Notes under the pieces: generated by a model
Database searches by the model: none
The model's input: the letters and a program-made list of their open reading frames with translations, nothing else
What the model was told of the DNA's origin: nothing
In this document: one piece after another, positions 35,353 through 42,659 of the stretch
How the letters are laid out: every line of letters begins with the position of its first letter
Numbering within the stretch: position 1 is the first letter of the stretch
Position numbers and translations under genes: made by a program
Source: an uncultured Eubacteriales bacterium
GTDB lineage: Bacteria; Bacillota; Clostridia; Oscillospirales; Acutalibacteraceae
NCBI GenBank assembly: GCA_934491515.1
Contig: CAKSTF010000001.1
Span: 124,001 to 188,000, forward strand
Direction of reading: 5' to 3'
Length of the DNA: 64,000 nt

Positions 35353-36207
35353 ATGCAGAAGTTTCTTCAAAAAATTCAGGCGGCCTTAAGGTCTTTACCT
35401 CACGCACAAATGCTTGTGGGCGAATATGTGCTTATCCATTATAAAAACATTCCGTTCCTTTCGGTTACGGAACTTGCCGAAAAAATAGGCGTAAGCGAAA
35501 CCACGGTTTTTAAATTCTGCGGCAAATTAGGATATACGGGATATATGCCCTTCCGCCGTAAACTTGCAAGTCTTGTTCAGAACGAACTTACCACATATCA
35601 GAATCTTGAGGACCGCACGAAAGACCTTTCGGGCACCGAAAGCATTTTTGAACAGGTGCTTAAATGCGATATGCATAATATTGAAACCACCCTGCGCGAT
35701 CCGCTTAACCACCGCAATTTTGAAAGGCTGCAGGAGCGCCTTCAAACGGCGAAAACGATTTATATATGCGGTTTCAGGAGCGCTTCCACGCAGGCGCAGT
35801 ATCTTGGTATGACCCTTCGCATACAGGGCAAGAACGTGCGCATAATAACGCCCGACACCGGCAACTGGGCGGAAGTTTTGTGCGAAGCGGACGAAAACGA
35901 CCTTTTTATAACCTTTCTGTTTTCAAGATATTCAAAGCAGTCGGTGGATATATTGCGGTATATGCACAAGCGCGGCGTTACCTGCTGCGCGCTTACCGAT
36001 TCCGCCGCAAGCCCTGCTTACAGCCTTTGCGATATCCCCTTTATCTGCGAAAACGATTCCTGCTATTATCAAGGGTCTTACACCGGCTGCATGGCGCTTA
36101 TAAACACGATAATAACCGCCTCGTCCCTTGCGGATAAAGACCGCACCACCGACCACCTTAAAAAGGTTGAAAAGGCATTTGCGGAATTTGATACGTTCTT
36201 TATCTGA
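35353..36207 (+). CDS. RpiR/MurR-family regulator with SIS domain
   Basis: 284 residues from the ATG at 35353, six bases after AGGAGG. Upstream frame extension is unlikely to be translated. An N-terminal HTH_6 (VTELAEKIGVSETTVFKFCGKLGY, about 30-55) is followed by a SIS sugar-phosphate-binding domain (TIYICGFRSASTQAQYLG, and ITFLFSRYSKQSVDILRYM). Such proteins sense phosphosugars and control transport or catabolic genes. It is divergent from the ornithine cyclodeaminase-family gene, its likely target along with itself. Confidence 0.87.
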   Translation: MQKFLQKIQAALRSLPHAQMLVGEYVLIHYKNIPFLSVTELAEKIGVSETTVFKFCGKLGYTGYMPFRRKLASLVQNELTTYQNLEDRTKDLSGTESIFEQVLKCDMHNIETTLRDPLNHRNFERLQERLQTAKTIYICGFRSASTQAQYLGMTLRIQGKNVRIITPDTGNWAEVLCEADENDLFITFLFSRYSKQSVDILRYMHKRGVTCCALTDSAASPAYSLCDIPFICENDSCYYQGSYTGCMALINTIITASSLADKDRTTDHLKKVEKAFAEFDTFFI

Positions 36208-36262
36208 TAAAACAGCGCCTTGTGCTGCCGCGCGGGTTAAAAAGGATATAACCATAAAACCG

Positions 36263-36296
36263 CCCCGTCGGAAAAATCCCGACGGGGTTATTTTTT
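36263..36296 (+). terminator. Terminator of RpiR-family gene
   Basis: CCCCGTCGG-AAAAATC-CCGACGGGG followed by TTATTTTTT. Confidence 0.88.
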
Positions 36297-36358
36297 GCAT
36301 TTTTTAGGTTTTATTTACGGGTTGCGCTGCGCCGCAGTTGTGCGGCGTTATTGCGCGG

Positions 36359-38296
36359 CTATGGGTTTTCGGTAGAAGTGCCGCCCTGTTCGCTGCCTGT
36401 CGTTTCTCCGCCTGTTTCGCCGCCGGAGGTTCCTCCGCCCGACGTGCCGCCCGAAGTGTTGCCGCCGGATTCGCCGCCCGACTCTCCGCCTGTTTCTCCT
36501 CCCGTTTGGCCGCCGGACGTTCCGCCCGATGTGTTTCCGCCGGAGGTGCCTCCACCCGATTCACCGCCTGAAGTACCGCCGCCCGAAGTGCCGCCCGAAG
36601 TATTACCGCCGGACGAGGGCTGCGAAGGCGAAGGTGTTGATGACGCCGTCGCTTCCGACTGGGTCTGCTGCGGTTTAAGGCTGTAAACCGAATCGGGCAA
36701 AGTTTCGGTAACCGACTTGCCGTTTAAAGTGACCGTTCTGTACGACCTTACCTTGAAATAATCGCCCGAAACGCGCGCTATTTCGGTGGCCGAGCAGCTT
36801 ATGCCGTCGAAAGAATTTTCGCGGCTTCCGTAAATCTTGCAGGTAAGGGTCGTTCCCGACATATAGCACGAGAAGTACATCGGGTATGAAGTTCTGTTTT
36901 TAAGCTTAAGGTCTATTCTGCCGTAGTCAACCGTGGCGTCGAATCCGGCGCTTGCGTATTCCGCTTTCCAGGCGTGGGCCTTGCGCTCTACAACGCCCAT
37001 GTTGGCGTAAAGCGCGGCTATGTATATGGTGGTGCTTGCCTGGCAGATTCCGCCTCCCACCGTTTGCACAAGGTATCCGCCGGCATACCCCGTTGCGGGT
37101 TTCCAGCCGTTGGCGGTGCTTTCGCTGTTGCCCGTGTGTCCGTTAAAGGACCATGTTGCACCCGGTTCAATAACCGAGCCGTTGCACATATTCATCGCCT
37201 TGCGCATATTGCTGTTGCCGTTTGCGTTGTTGTAACTTCTTGTGCTGTGTTCGGACAAAAGTTTTATATGCTCGGTAAGCGACGCTTTGGTTATCTTGGG
37301 CTCTGTCTTTTTAACCTGCGCCGCAAGGGTGAAGGTGTGTTTGCCCTCGGAAAAGTTTTTCTGCAGCGCGGTTATAAGTTCATCTTCATCAAGGGTGATT
37401 CCCGGTTGTTCGTCCGAAAATACAAGACCTTGACCCTCAACACCCTTTATGCTTGCGTCTACCGCCTCTTTATTTATTGCTTTTCCCGCTTTTTCGGCTA
37501 TCTTCTTTTTGCATTTTTCGGATATAAGCACCGCGGCGGTGTAATCTTTTTCCGTCTTTTTGGCTTCGCCGCGCATTACCGCAATACAAAATGCTTTTGC
37601 CGATTTAAGCGCTGCGCCGTCATCGAGGGTATATTCAATATCATCCTCGGTAAAGGAAACTCTTTTATCTTCGTAAGTTACGGTTATATCGTATTTTTTG
37701 CTGTTTTTGTTTGCCGCCGCTTTGAGTTTTGCCTTCGCCTTTTCAAGGGTAAGTCCGCCTATATCAATGCCGTTTACCGATATGCCGTCAAAAAACTTAA
37801 AATTATCACCCTGGTAAAGACCCGTGTTTGCCACAAACGAGGGCATAACAAGCATACCGTTTCTCCAGAAATGGGAAAGCGTGAAAAACGCTGCGCACAA
37901 AACCGCCGCAGCGGCAGCCGCGCAGGAAAGAGCGATTATAAGTTTGCGGTTTGCACGCCCCTCTGCTTTTTTCTCACCGCTGTTTTTTTTGCTGCTTTTC
38001 ACAGTTTTCTTTTTCTCAACATCCGCCGCGGCGTCCCCTTCCGCAGACACCGTAAAGCCGCCTACCGTTTCTGCGGCAGCCGAAGTTTTTTCCACGGGCG
38101 CTTTTTTGTCCTTTTTCGCCCTGCGCTTTCGGGAAGCGGAATCTTCGGAAAAATCTTTCACGCCGTCGCCCATAACAATGCCGCCGTCGGCAACATCGGG
38201 CATTGCGTGCGGCAGGCGGTCGTTATCGTCCCCTATAATAAAGGGAGCGTCTACAAAACCGTCGCCGTAATCCGTTCCGGATCTTTTTTTAGCCAT
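36359..38296 (-). CDS. VanW-family membrane protein with peptidoglycan-binding-like domain
   Basis: 645 residues. A cytosolic basic N-terminus (about 1-125, rich in Ala, Lys, Glu) precedes a single membrane helix (LIIALSCAAAAAAVLCAAFFTL, about 126-147, quoted in part). The external part has YoaR-like repeats (ITVTYEDKRVSFTEDDI; DEDELITALQ) and a VanW core (NMCNGSVIEPGATWSFNGHTG, CQASTTIYIAALYANM). The last about 85 residues are GGTSGG/GGESGG low-complexity repeats. VanW proteins associate with cell-wall maintenance and glycopeptide resistance; biochemical role unknown. Start at 38296 is favoured over further upstream codons although its ribosome-binding site is weak. Confidence 0.85.
   Translation of the reverse strand: MAKKRSGTDYGDGFVDAPFIIGDDNDRLPHAMPDVADGGIVMGDGVKDFSEDSASRKRRAKKDKKAPVEKTSAAAETVGGFTVSAEGDAAADVEKKKTVKSSKKNSGEKKAEGRANRKLIIALSCAAAAAAVLCAAFFTLSHFWRNGMLVMPSFVANTGLYQGDNFKFFDGISVNGIDIGGLTLEKAKAKLKAAANKNSKKYDITVTYEDKRVSFTEDDIEYTLDDGAALKSAKAFCIAVMRGEAKKTEKDYTAAVLISEKCKKKIAEKAGKAINKEAVDASIKGVEGQGLVFSDEQPGITLDEDELITALQKNFSEGKHTFTLAAQVKKTEPKITKASLTEHIKLLSEHSTRSYNNANGNSNMRKAMNMCNGSVIEPGATWSFNGHTGNSESTANGWKPATGYAGGYLVQTVGGGICQASTTIYIAALYANMGVVERKAHAWKAEYASAGFDATVDYGRIDLKLKNRTSYPMYFSCYMSGTTLTCKIYGSRENSFDGISCSATEIARVSGDYFKVRSYRTVTLNGKSVTETLPDSVYSLKPQQTQSEATASSTPSPSQPSSGGNTSGGTSGGGTSGGESGGGTSGGNTSGGTSGGQTGGETGGESGGESGGNTSGGTSGGGTSGGETGGETTGSEQGGTSTENP
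36370..36600. repeat. Low-complexity Gly/Ser/Thr-coding repeat in VanW gene
   Basis: Tandem degenerate 9- to 15-base units encode GGTSGG, GGESGG and GGNTSGG blocks. The tract is a candidate for length variation between strains. Confidence 0.75.
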
Positions 38297-38350
38297 AAAT
38301 ATAACACCACGTTTTCGGTATTTTATGTTGTACAATATACTGTACATTTT

Positions 38351-38378
38351 ATTATATCACAAGCCGTGCGGATTACAA
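38351..38378 (-). promoter_or_regulatory. Promoter of VanW-family gene
   Basis: Minus strand TTGTAA (38378-38373), 16-base spacer, TATAAT (38356-38351). The transcript start region overlaps two TGTACA palindromes. Confidence 0.65.
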
Positions 38379-38472
38379 GAAAAAGAAACAGAGGTAACAT
38401 TTTTTTAATCTGTATTAACTTTTTGCCTTTTCCTGAAATCGGCAGAAAGTAATTAGTGAAGAATGAAAAAGT

Positions 38473-38509
38473 AAAAATCGGCAGGCGTCTTTTGACACTT
38501 GCCGATTTT
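38473..38509 (-). terminator. Terminator of tRNA-Arg(CCT)
   Basis: On the minus strand AAAAATCGGCA pairs with TGCCGATTTTT around a 16-base loop, then ACTTTTT. Confidence 0.75.
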
Positions 38510-38586
38510 TGGCGTTCCCGAGAGGATTCGAACCTCCGACCTACCGCTTAGGAGGCGGTCGCTCTATCCAACTGAGCTACGGAAAC
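38510..38586 (-). tRNA. tRNA-Arg (anticodon CCT), CCA encoded
   Basis: Acceptor GTTTCCG pairs with CGGGAAC, discriminator G and CCA follow. The D-arm is GCTC-AGTTGGATA-GAGC, the anticodon arm ACCGC-CTCCTAA-GCGGT gives CCT (Arg codon AGG), and the T-arm is GGAGG-TTCGAAT-CCTCT. It lies 55 bases after the ATP-grasp gene and has its own terminator. Confidence 0.95.
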
Positions 38587-38641
38587 ATATCAGCGGTTTA
38601 AAACCGCGTGATTTTGTGATTTATGATTTGTAATCTGTAAT

Positions 38642-39670
38642 TTATAACTTTATGTTTTTCATTTCGTCGCCCAGAACATCCGCAATTTCCTTTAAATGTC
38701 CCGTGCGCTTGTTTTTAAGTTTATAATGCTGCAAAAGACCATAACCCGGGTAATCGTTACCCTCCACAAAAACGGGGCCCTTATCGGTAAAGGCAACGTC
38801 CCAGCCGATATACCTAACCTGCGGAACCTTAAGTGCGGCTTCTTCACACATTTTAAACGCCTTGTCAACGCCGTCTATCTTAACATCGGCAAACTTTTTG
38901 CCGGTCATGGGATGGGTTTCGTAAACGTTGCCGTAATCGTCGATAACGTTACTGTCGATCCTACCGTCGGCGCCGAGGCTGAAATAAAGGTCGTCCGTGC
39001 AGCCGATAACGCTTTTTTCGTCCTTATTAACGCGCAGCGCATTATTTATAACGTGCGCCTTGCCGTCTTTATAAAGGGTTATTATCCTGAACGAGTTTAC
39101 AACATTCGGATTTATATCGTTTAACTGTTCGCTTTGAACTATCGCCTCTTCAACAAGAAACTGTTTGCGTTCTTTAAGCGTGTCGTAAAGCGCGTCCGGT
39201 TCGGCAACTTCGGAAACGGTTATCTTTGAAATACCGTGACCGCCGTAACCTGCCGGATCTTTGGCAAAAACGGTTTTTTTGCCCTTTAAAAACTTTTTAA
39301 AGCCCGTTTTATCGGTAACGCGCAGATTTATAAAATCCCTGCCGAGATAATCCCTGAACATTTCGTTAAAGACAAGTTTATCGTCAACAACCGCAATGTA
39401 CTTCGGGTCGTTAAGATAGGAAAGGACGTTATAAAACTTTTTCGCCGTACAGAAAGTATCCTTTTCGGCGGAAGTTATGCAAAGGAAATTGCCGCGAAAA
39501 AAATCGGTATAACCGGTGCCGCGCGCAATAAAACTGCGGATAAGCGCGCACTTTATCGCAAAGGGCGACTTTCCCGTGTTTTCGGACATTATGCGTATAT
39601 GCTTATTCATTCTTTCGCGGTCGATATCGTGAAATTTATTCAAAAGCCAACGAGTAACGTTTTTAGCCAA
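38642..39670 (-). CDS. Sugar-transfer associated ATP-grasp protein
   Basis: 342 residues starting at TTG, with GGGAG nine bases upstream. The pattern fits the sugar-transfer-associated ATP-grasp family: KTVFAKDPAGYGGHGISK (about 130-147), QFLVEEAIVQSEQLNDINPNVVNSFRIITL (quoted in part), and PVFVEGNDYPGYGLLQHY (about 300-317) with the metal-binding Glu and Asn. Such enzymes add small groups to surface glycans, but the acceptor is unknown. It has a strong promoter and lies next to a GtrA-like gene that also acts on surface sugars. Confidence 0.82.
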   Translation of the reverse strand: MAKNVTRWLLNKFHDIDRERMNKHIRIMSENTGKSPFAIKCALIRSFIARGTGYTDFFRGNFLCITSAEKDTFCTAKKFYNVLSYLNDPKYIAVVDDKLVFNEMFRDYLGRDFINLRVTDKTGFKKFLKGKKTVFAKDPAGYGGHGISKITVSEVAEPDALYDTLKERKQFLVEEAIVQSEQLNDINPNVVNSFRIITLYKDGKAHVINNALRVNKDEKSVIGCTDDLYFSLGADGRIDSNVIDDYGNVYETHPMTGKKFADVKIDGVDKAFKMCEEAALKVPQVRYIGWDVAFTDKGPVFVEGNDYPGYGLLQHYKLKNKRTGHLKEIADVLGDEMKNIKL

Positions 39671-39756
39671 AAAGCATAACTCCCATTCTTAAGAAATAAA
39701 AAGCGAGCGTTAAGCCCGCGCGGAAACGGGCAAAACCCGAAACCGCCACTCCGACA

Positions 39757-39785
39757 ATTTTAACCTACGTCCGCCCGATTGTCAA
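39757..39785 (-). promoter_or_regulatory. Promoter of sugar-transfer ATP-grasp gene
   Basis: Minus strand TTGACA (39785-39780), 17-base spacer, TAAAAT (39762-39757). Confidence 0.8.
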
Positions 39786-39814
39786 TAGACAATACTTCGC
39801 TTTGCTGCCGCAAC

Positions 39815-39843
39815 TTGATTTTTTCCGCCGCTTTTGTTATAAT
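39815..39843 (+). promoter_or_regulatory. Promoter of gtrA-like gene
   Basis: TTGATT (39815-39820), 17-base spacer, TATAAT (39838-39843); start codon about 65 bases downstream. Confidence 0.7.
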
Positions 39844-39908
39844 CGGTAGAAGATAACACCAGTATCGCACCAAACGCAGGACAACCCCCTGCGCGACAAG
39901 GAAAGCCG

Positions 39909-40320
39909 GTGAAACGCGATAAAAGAGTTTTTTAAAAAAATAAAACGCACCTTTTTATCAAAAGGTTTTCTTGAATTTTGCGTATTAGGCGGCATAAACT
40001 GCTTTAACGATTCGCTTTTTTCGTGGCTGGCAAACTTTGTTTTTCAAAAAAACCTTGCAGCTTGTATAGGCTACATAATATCCCTTTCCATGGCGTTTTT
40101 CCTTACAAGCAAATTCATTTTTAAAAGCCGGCCCACATTTAAAAAATATGTGCGCTTTCTTATTTCCTACATACCGAACTTTATAATATTCTTCCTTGTT
40201 ACCTTCCTTACCATAAACACGTGGCATCTGCCGCAGTTTGTCGGCACGTTCCTTGCCGCAATGACGGGCGGCCCCATAACCTTTGTTATTATAAAGTTAT
40301 ACGCCTTCGGCAAAAGGTGA
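39909..40320 (+). pseudogene. GtrA-like membrane protein with apparent frameshift
   Basis: A GTG at 39909 with AAGGA upstream begins MKRDKRVF and then meets a stop in a T6A7 run (39929-39941). Skipping one T restores an open frame to 40320: KKIKRTFLSKGFLEFCVLGGIN, four membrane helices (ACIGYIISLSMAFFLTSKFIF; FIIFFLVTFLTI), ending VIIKLYAFGKR. This is the GtrA/DPMS layout (about 137 residues) that helps flip or transfer lipid-linked sugars. Without the shift no standard start codon opens this frame until the ATG at 40090, which would cut off the first helices. It could be a sequence error, slippage, or true decay. Confidence 0.65.
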
Positions 40321-40372
40321 TTTTTGCGGCAAATATCGCATAAACGCGCCGCGCGGAAAAGCAAAAAAATTT

Positions 40373-40402
40373 AAGCACCCTCAAAAAGAGGGTGCTTTTT
40401 TA
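40373..40402. terminator. Bidirectional terminator between gtrA-like and rex
   Basis: AAGCACCCTC-AAAAA-GAGGGTGCTT followed by TTTTT; A-rich upstream run gives a T-run on the minus strand too. Confidence 0.9.
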
Positions 40403-40428
40403 TTGTTCCGTTGTCCGCACGGCAGTCC

Positions 40429-41073
40429 TCAGCCGGACTGTTTTTCGCGGTCCTTCAGTTTGTAGGAAAGGGTCATCAGGCTGTCGCCCAAATGCACGTT
40501 TTCAACCGTTATGTCGGGGTGGTCGTGGGTAAGGTCGTAATGCGTAAAGTTAAGAAATCCCTTTACGCCCAATCTTACAAGTTGGTCGGAAAGTTCCTGC
40601 GCCGGTTCTTTGGGCGTTGAAATAATCGCAACTTCGGGGCGGTTTTCGCGACAAAATTCGTCAAGAGTTGTAACATTTCTTATGGGAATGTTACGCACCA
40701 TCTGCCCTACAAGCGACTCCTTATTGTCAAAAAGTCCGATAAGGTGAAAACCCTTGGTTTCAAATTTTATGTGCTGGGCAAGCGCCTTGCCGAAGTTTCC
40801 CATTCCAACTATTATGGTCTTTTTAGGCGAATCGATTCCTAAAATTTTGCCGATTTCACCGCGCAGAAGTTCAATATTATAGCCGTAGCCCTGCTGGCCG
40901 AAGCCGCCGAAACAGTTAAGGTCCTGCCTTATCTGGCTTGCCGTAAGGTGCATGCGTTCGCTCAGCGCCGATGAGGATATCCTCGAAAGCCCCTCCGCAC
41001 TGAGGTCTCCCAAAAAACGGTAGTAACGCGGCAGTCTTTTTATGACCGATTCCGATATTCCGTTTATACTCAT
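40429..41073 (-). CDS. rex: Redox-sensing transcriptional repressor Rex
   Basis: 214 residues from the ATG at 41073, with GGAGATATAC upstream. An N-terminal winged helix (VIKRLPRYYRFLGDLSAEGLSRISSSALSERM, quoted in part; TASQIRQDLNCFGGFGQQGYGY) is followed by the NADH-binding Rossmann domain (IIVGMGNFGKALAQH, about 85) and the C-terminal swap helix. Rex senses the NADH/NAD+ ratio and represses fermentation genes. It is divergent from perR with about 220 bases between. Direct targets are not shown here. Confidence 0.95.
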   Translation of the reverse strand: MSINGISESVIKRLPRYYRFLGDLSAEGLSRISSSALSERMHLTASQIRQDLNCFGGFGQQGYGYNIELLRGEIGKILGIDSPKKTIIVGMGNFGKALAQHIKFETKGFHLIGLFDNKESLVGQMVRNIPIRNVTTLDEFCRENRPEVAIISTPKEPAQELSDQLVRLGVKGFLNFTHYDLTHDHPDITVENVHLGDSLMTLSYKLKDREKQSG

Positions 41074-41129
41074 TATGTATATCTCCTTCGGATTTAACGT
41101 TCCGTAATATAACACTTTGTTACGAATTT

Positions 41130-41158
41130 ATCATAACACCTTTTAAGAAAAAAATCAA
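41130..41158 (-). promoter_or_regulatory. Promoter of rex
   Basis: Minus strand TTGATT (41158-41153), 17-base spacer, TATGAT (41135-41130). Confidence 0.65.
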
Positions 41159-41229
41159 GTCGTATAATCGGGGTGCGCTCCGCCGCGCGGCAGAATATAA
41201 AACGGATTTTAAAAATTTTAAAAAAAGTC

Positions 41230-41257
41230 TTGACAAACAAAAATTTTCGGCTAAAAT
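41230..41257 (+). promoter_or_regulatory. Promoter of perR-rubrerythrin-rubredoxin operon
   Basis: TTGACA (41230-41235), 16-base spacer, TAAAAT (41252-41257). An imperfect AGTAGTAATCATTC stretch follows; it is not a clear Per box. Confidence 0.75.
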
Positions 41258-41292
41258 AAAAGTAGTAATCATTCCTGTTTTTCGAGGTGAAT

Positions 41293-41715
41293 ATGTCCAA
41301 CTATTCAAAACAGCGCGCCGAAACGCTGGCGGCGGTAAAAGAACTCGGCAACCACCCAACGGCTGCCGCTGTATATGAAAAAGTGCGCGAAAAGATTCCT
41401 AATATAAGCCTCGGCACGGTCTACCGCAACCTTTCGGCGTTGTCCGAAAGCGGAGATATCGACCCGCTGCCCGTGGGCGACGGCACTTTAAGGTACGACG
41501 GCGACACGTCTGCGCACGTTCACCTGACCTGCACGGCATGCGGCGGAATAGAGGATATTTACGTTGTTCCGCAGGACGCCTGCAATGCCGCTTTAAAGCA
41601 CGGCTTTGCTCCGGATAAATGCGTTTGCATAGTTTACGGCATCTGCAAAAAATGCAAAGCCGCACAAAAAGCCAAAGACGCGGAAAATCACGCAAATCAA
41701 GGCGGAAGCCTTTAA
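41293..41715 (+). CDS. perR: Fur-family peroxide regulator (PerR-like)
   Basis: 140 residues from ATG at 41293 with GAGGTG upstream. The winged helix shows NHPTAAAVYEKVREKIPNISLGTVYRNLSALSESG (quoted in part). The metal region has YDGDTSAHVHLTCTACGG and a C-terminal CKKC, giving the two CxxC zinc pairs of Fur proteins and His ligands of the regulatory site. Its position before reverse rubrerythrin and rubredoxin argues for peroxide control and autoregulation, so I call it PerR rather than Fur. That is context-based. Confidence 0.88.
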   Translation: MSNYSKQRAETLAAVKELGNHPTAAAVYEKVREKIPNISLGTVYRNLSALSESGDIDPLPVGDGTLRYDGDTSAHVHLTCTACGGIEDIYVVPQDACNAALKHGFAPDKCVCIVYGICKKCKAAQKAKDAENHANQGGSL

Positions 41716-41760
41716 AAATAAAAACGAAATTAAATTCTATTACTTCGGAGGTAAAAAATT

Positions 41761-42303
41761 ATGAAAAAGTTTGTATGTCTCGTTTGCGGTTACACCTACG
41801 AGGGCGAGTCTGCACCGGCAGAATGCCCCGTTTGCCACGCGCCCGCTTCCAAGTTTGTTGAAAAAACAGAGGAAAAGGGCTGGGCTGCCGAGCATGTTAT
41901 AGGCATCGCAAAAGACGTTGATCCCCGCATAGTACAGGGTCTGCGAGAAAACTTTACGGGCGAATGTACCGAAGTGGGTATGTACCTTGCAATGGCGCGC
42001 GCCGCCCACCGCGAGGGTTATCCCGAAATCGGTCTTTATTGGGAAAAGGCCGCTTTGGAAGAGGCGGAACACGCCGCTAAATTTGCGGAACTTCTGGGCG
42101 AAGTGGTAAGCGAATCCACAAAAGAAAATCTGCGCGTGCGCGTTGAGGCCGAAAACGGCGCCACAATGGGCAAAACCGAACTTGCAAAACTTGCAAAAGA
42201 ACTCGGTCTTGACGCAATTCACGATACCGTGCACGAAATGGCGCGTGACGAAGCCCGACATGGCAAGGCTTTCGAGGGACTCCTCAAAAGATACTTCGGC
42301 TGA
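41761..42303 (+). CDS. Reverse rubrerythrin (peroxide reductase)
   Basis: 180 residues. The rubredoxin-like FeS4 domain is at the N-terminus (FVCLVCGYTY...ECPVCHAP), which is the reverse order of classical rubrerythrin. The four-helix diiron domain follows with ECTEVGMYLAMARAAHREG and EEAEHAAKFAE plus HEMARDEARHGKAFE (quoted in parts) providing Glu and His ligands. It reduces hydrogen peroxide in anaerobes using electrons from rubredoxin or NADH-linked partners. GGAGG is upstream. It is co-transcribed with perR and rubredoxin. Confidence 0.95.
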   Translation: MKKFVCLVCGYTYEGESAPAECPVCHAPASKFVEKTEEKGWAAEHVIGIAKDVDPRIVQGLRENFTGECTEVGMYLAMARAAHREGYPEIGLYWEKAALEEAEHAAKFAELLGEVVSESTKENLRVRVEAENGATMGKTELAKLAKELGLDAIHDTVHEMARDEARHGKAFEGLLKRYFG

Positions 42304-42329
42304 TAAAAAAACAAAAGGAGAGCAAAAAA

Positions 42330-42482
42330 ATGAAATATGTTTGCCCTTGCGGATACATCTATGACGAAACCGCCGGCGACCCGGAAAACGGAATCGCCCC
42401 CGGCACCAAATGGGAAGACGTTCCCGAAGATTTTCTCTGCCCCGTTTGCGGACTGGGCAAAGATATGTTTGAGGCGGAATAA
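42330..42482 (+). CDS. Rubredoxin, short CxC variant
   Basis: 50 residues with AAAGGAG upstream of the ATG. It carries one iron on four cysteines and passes electrons to rubrerythrin. Body: GDPENGIAPGTKWEDVPEDF and CPVCGLGKDMF are canonical. The first cysteine knuckle is YVCPCGYIYD, i.e. Cys-x-Cys rather than the usual Cys-x-x-Cys, so one residue is missing between ligands. It is the last gene of the perR operon. Confidence 0.93.
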   Translation: MKYVCPCGYIYDETAGDPENGIAPGTKWEDVPEDFLCPVCGLGKDMFEAE

Positions 42483-42508
42483 CCCGCAAAAAACATCTAA
42501 AACGAAAC

Positions 42509-42550
42509 ACCTCCGCGCAACCTTATTGGGTTGCGCGGGGGTTATTTATT
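42509..42550 (+). terminator. Terminator of perR operon
   Basis: CCTCCGCGCAACC-TTATT-GGGTTGCGCGGGGG followed by TTATTTATTT. Confidence 0.9.
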
Positions 42551-42581
42551 TGTGCATTTCTCCTTGAATGTTTTGTTACGG

Positions 42582-42599
42582 GACATAAATGTCGCATAA
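42582..42599. promoter_or_regulatory. GACATA-N7-CATAA motif upstream of PolC-like gene
   Basis: The 18-base site matches the one at 45938-45955 before the WYL gene at 12 positions (GACATA and CATAA fully). Half-sites CATA are one helical turn apart. Candidate binding site for the WYL regulator; the core promoter here is not clear. Confidence 0.45.
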
Positions 42600-42659
42600 A
42601 ACAATTTACAATAATCACATAAAAGCGCCGCGCAACACAGGCAAAAAAGGAGAATTTAT

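Noticed and set aside
36351..36686. PPSPP-rich plus-strand frame
   Set aside because: Antisense of the Gly-Ser-Thr tail of the VanW-family gene, not an independent gene.
39893..39925. Cobalamin-riboswitch-like GGAAAGCCGGTGAAAC
   Set aside because: Only a short B12-box-like string; no other conserved stems or the CGGCCC...GCCACTG part in the 70-base leader.
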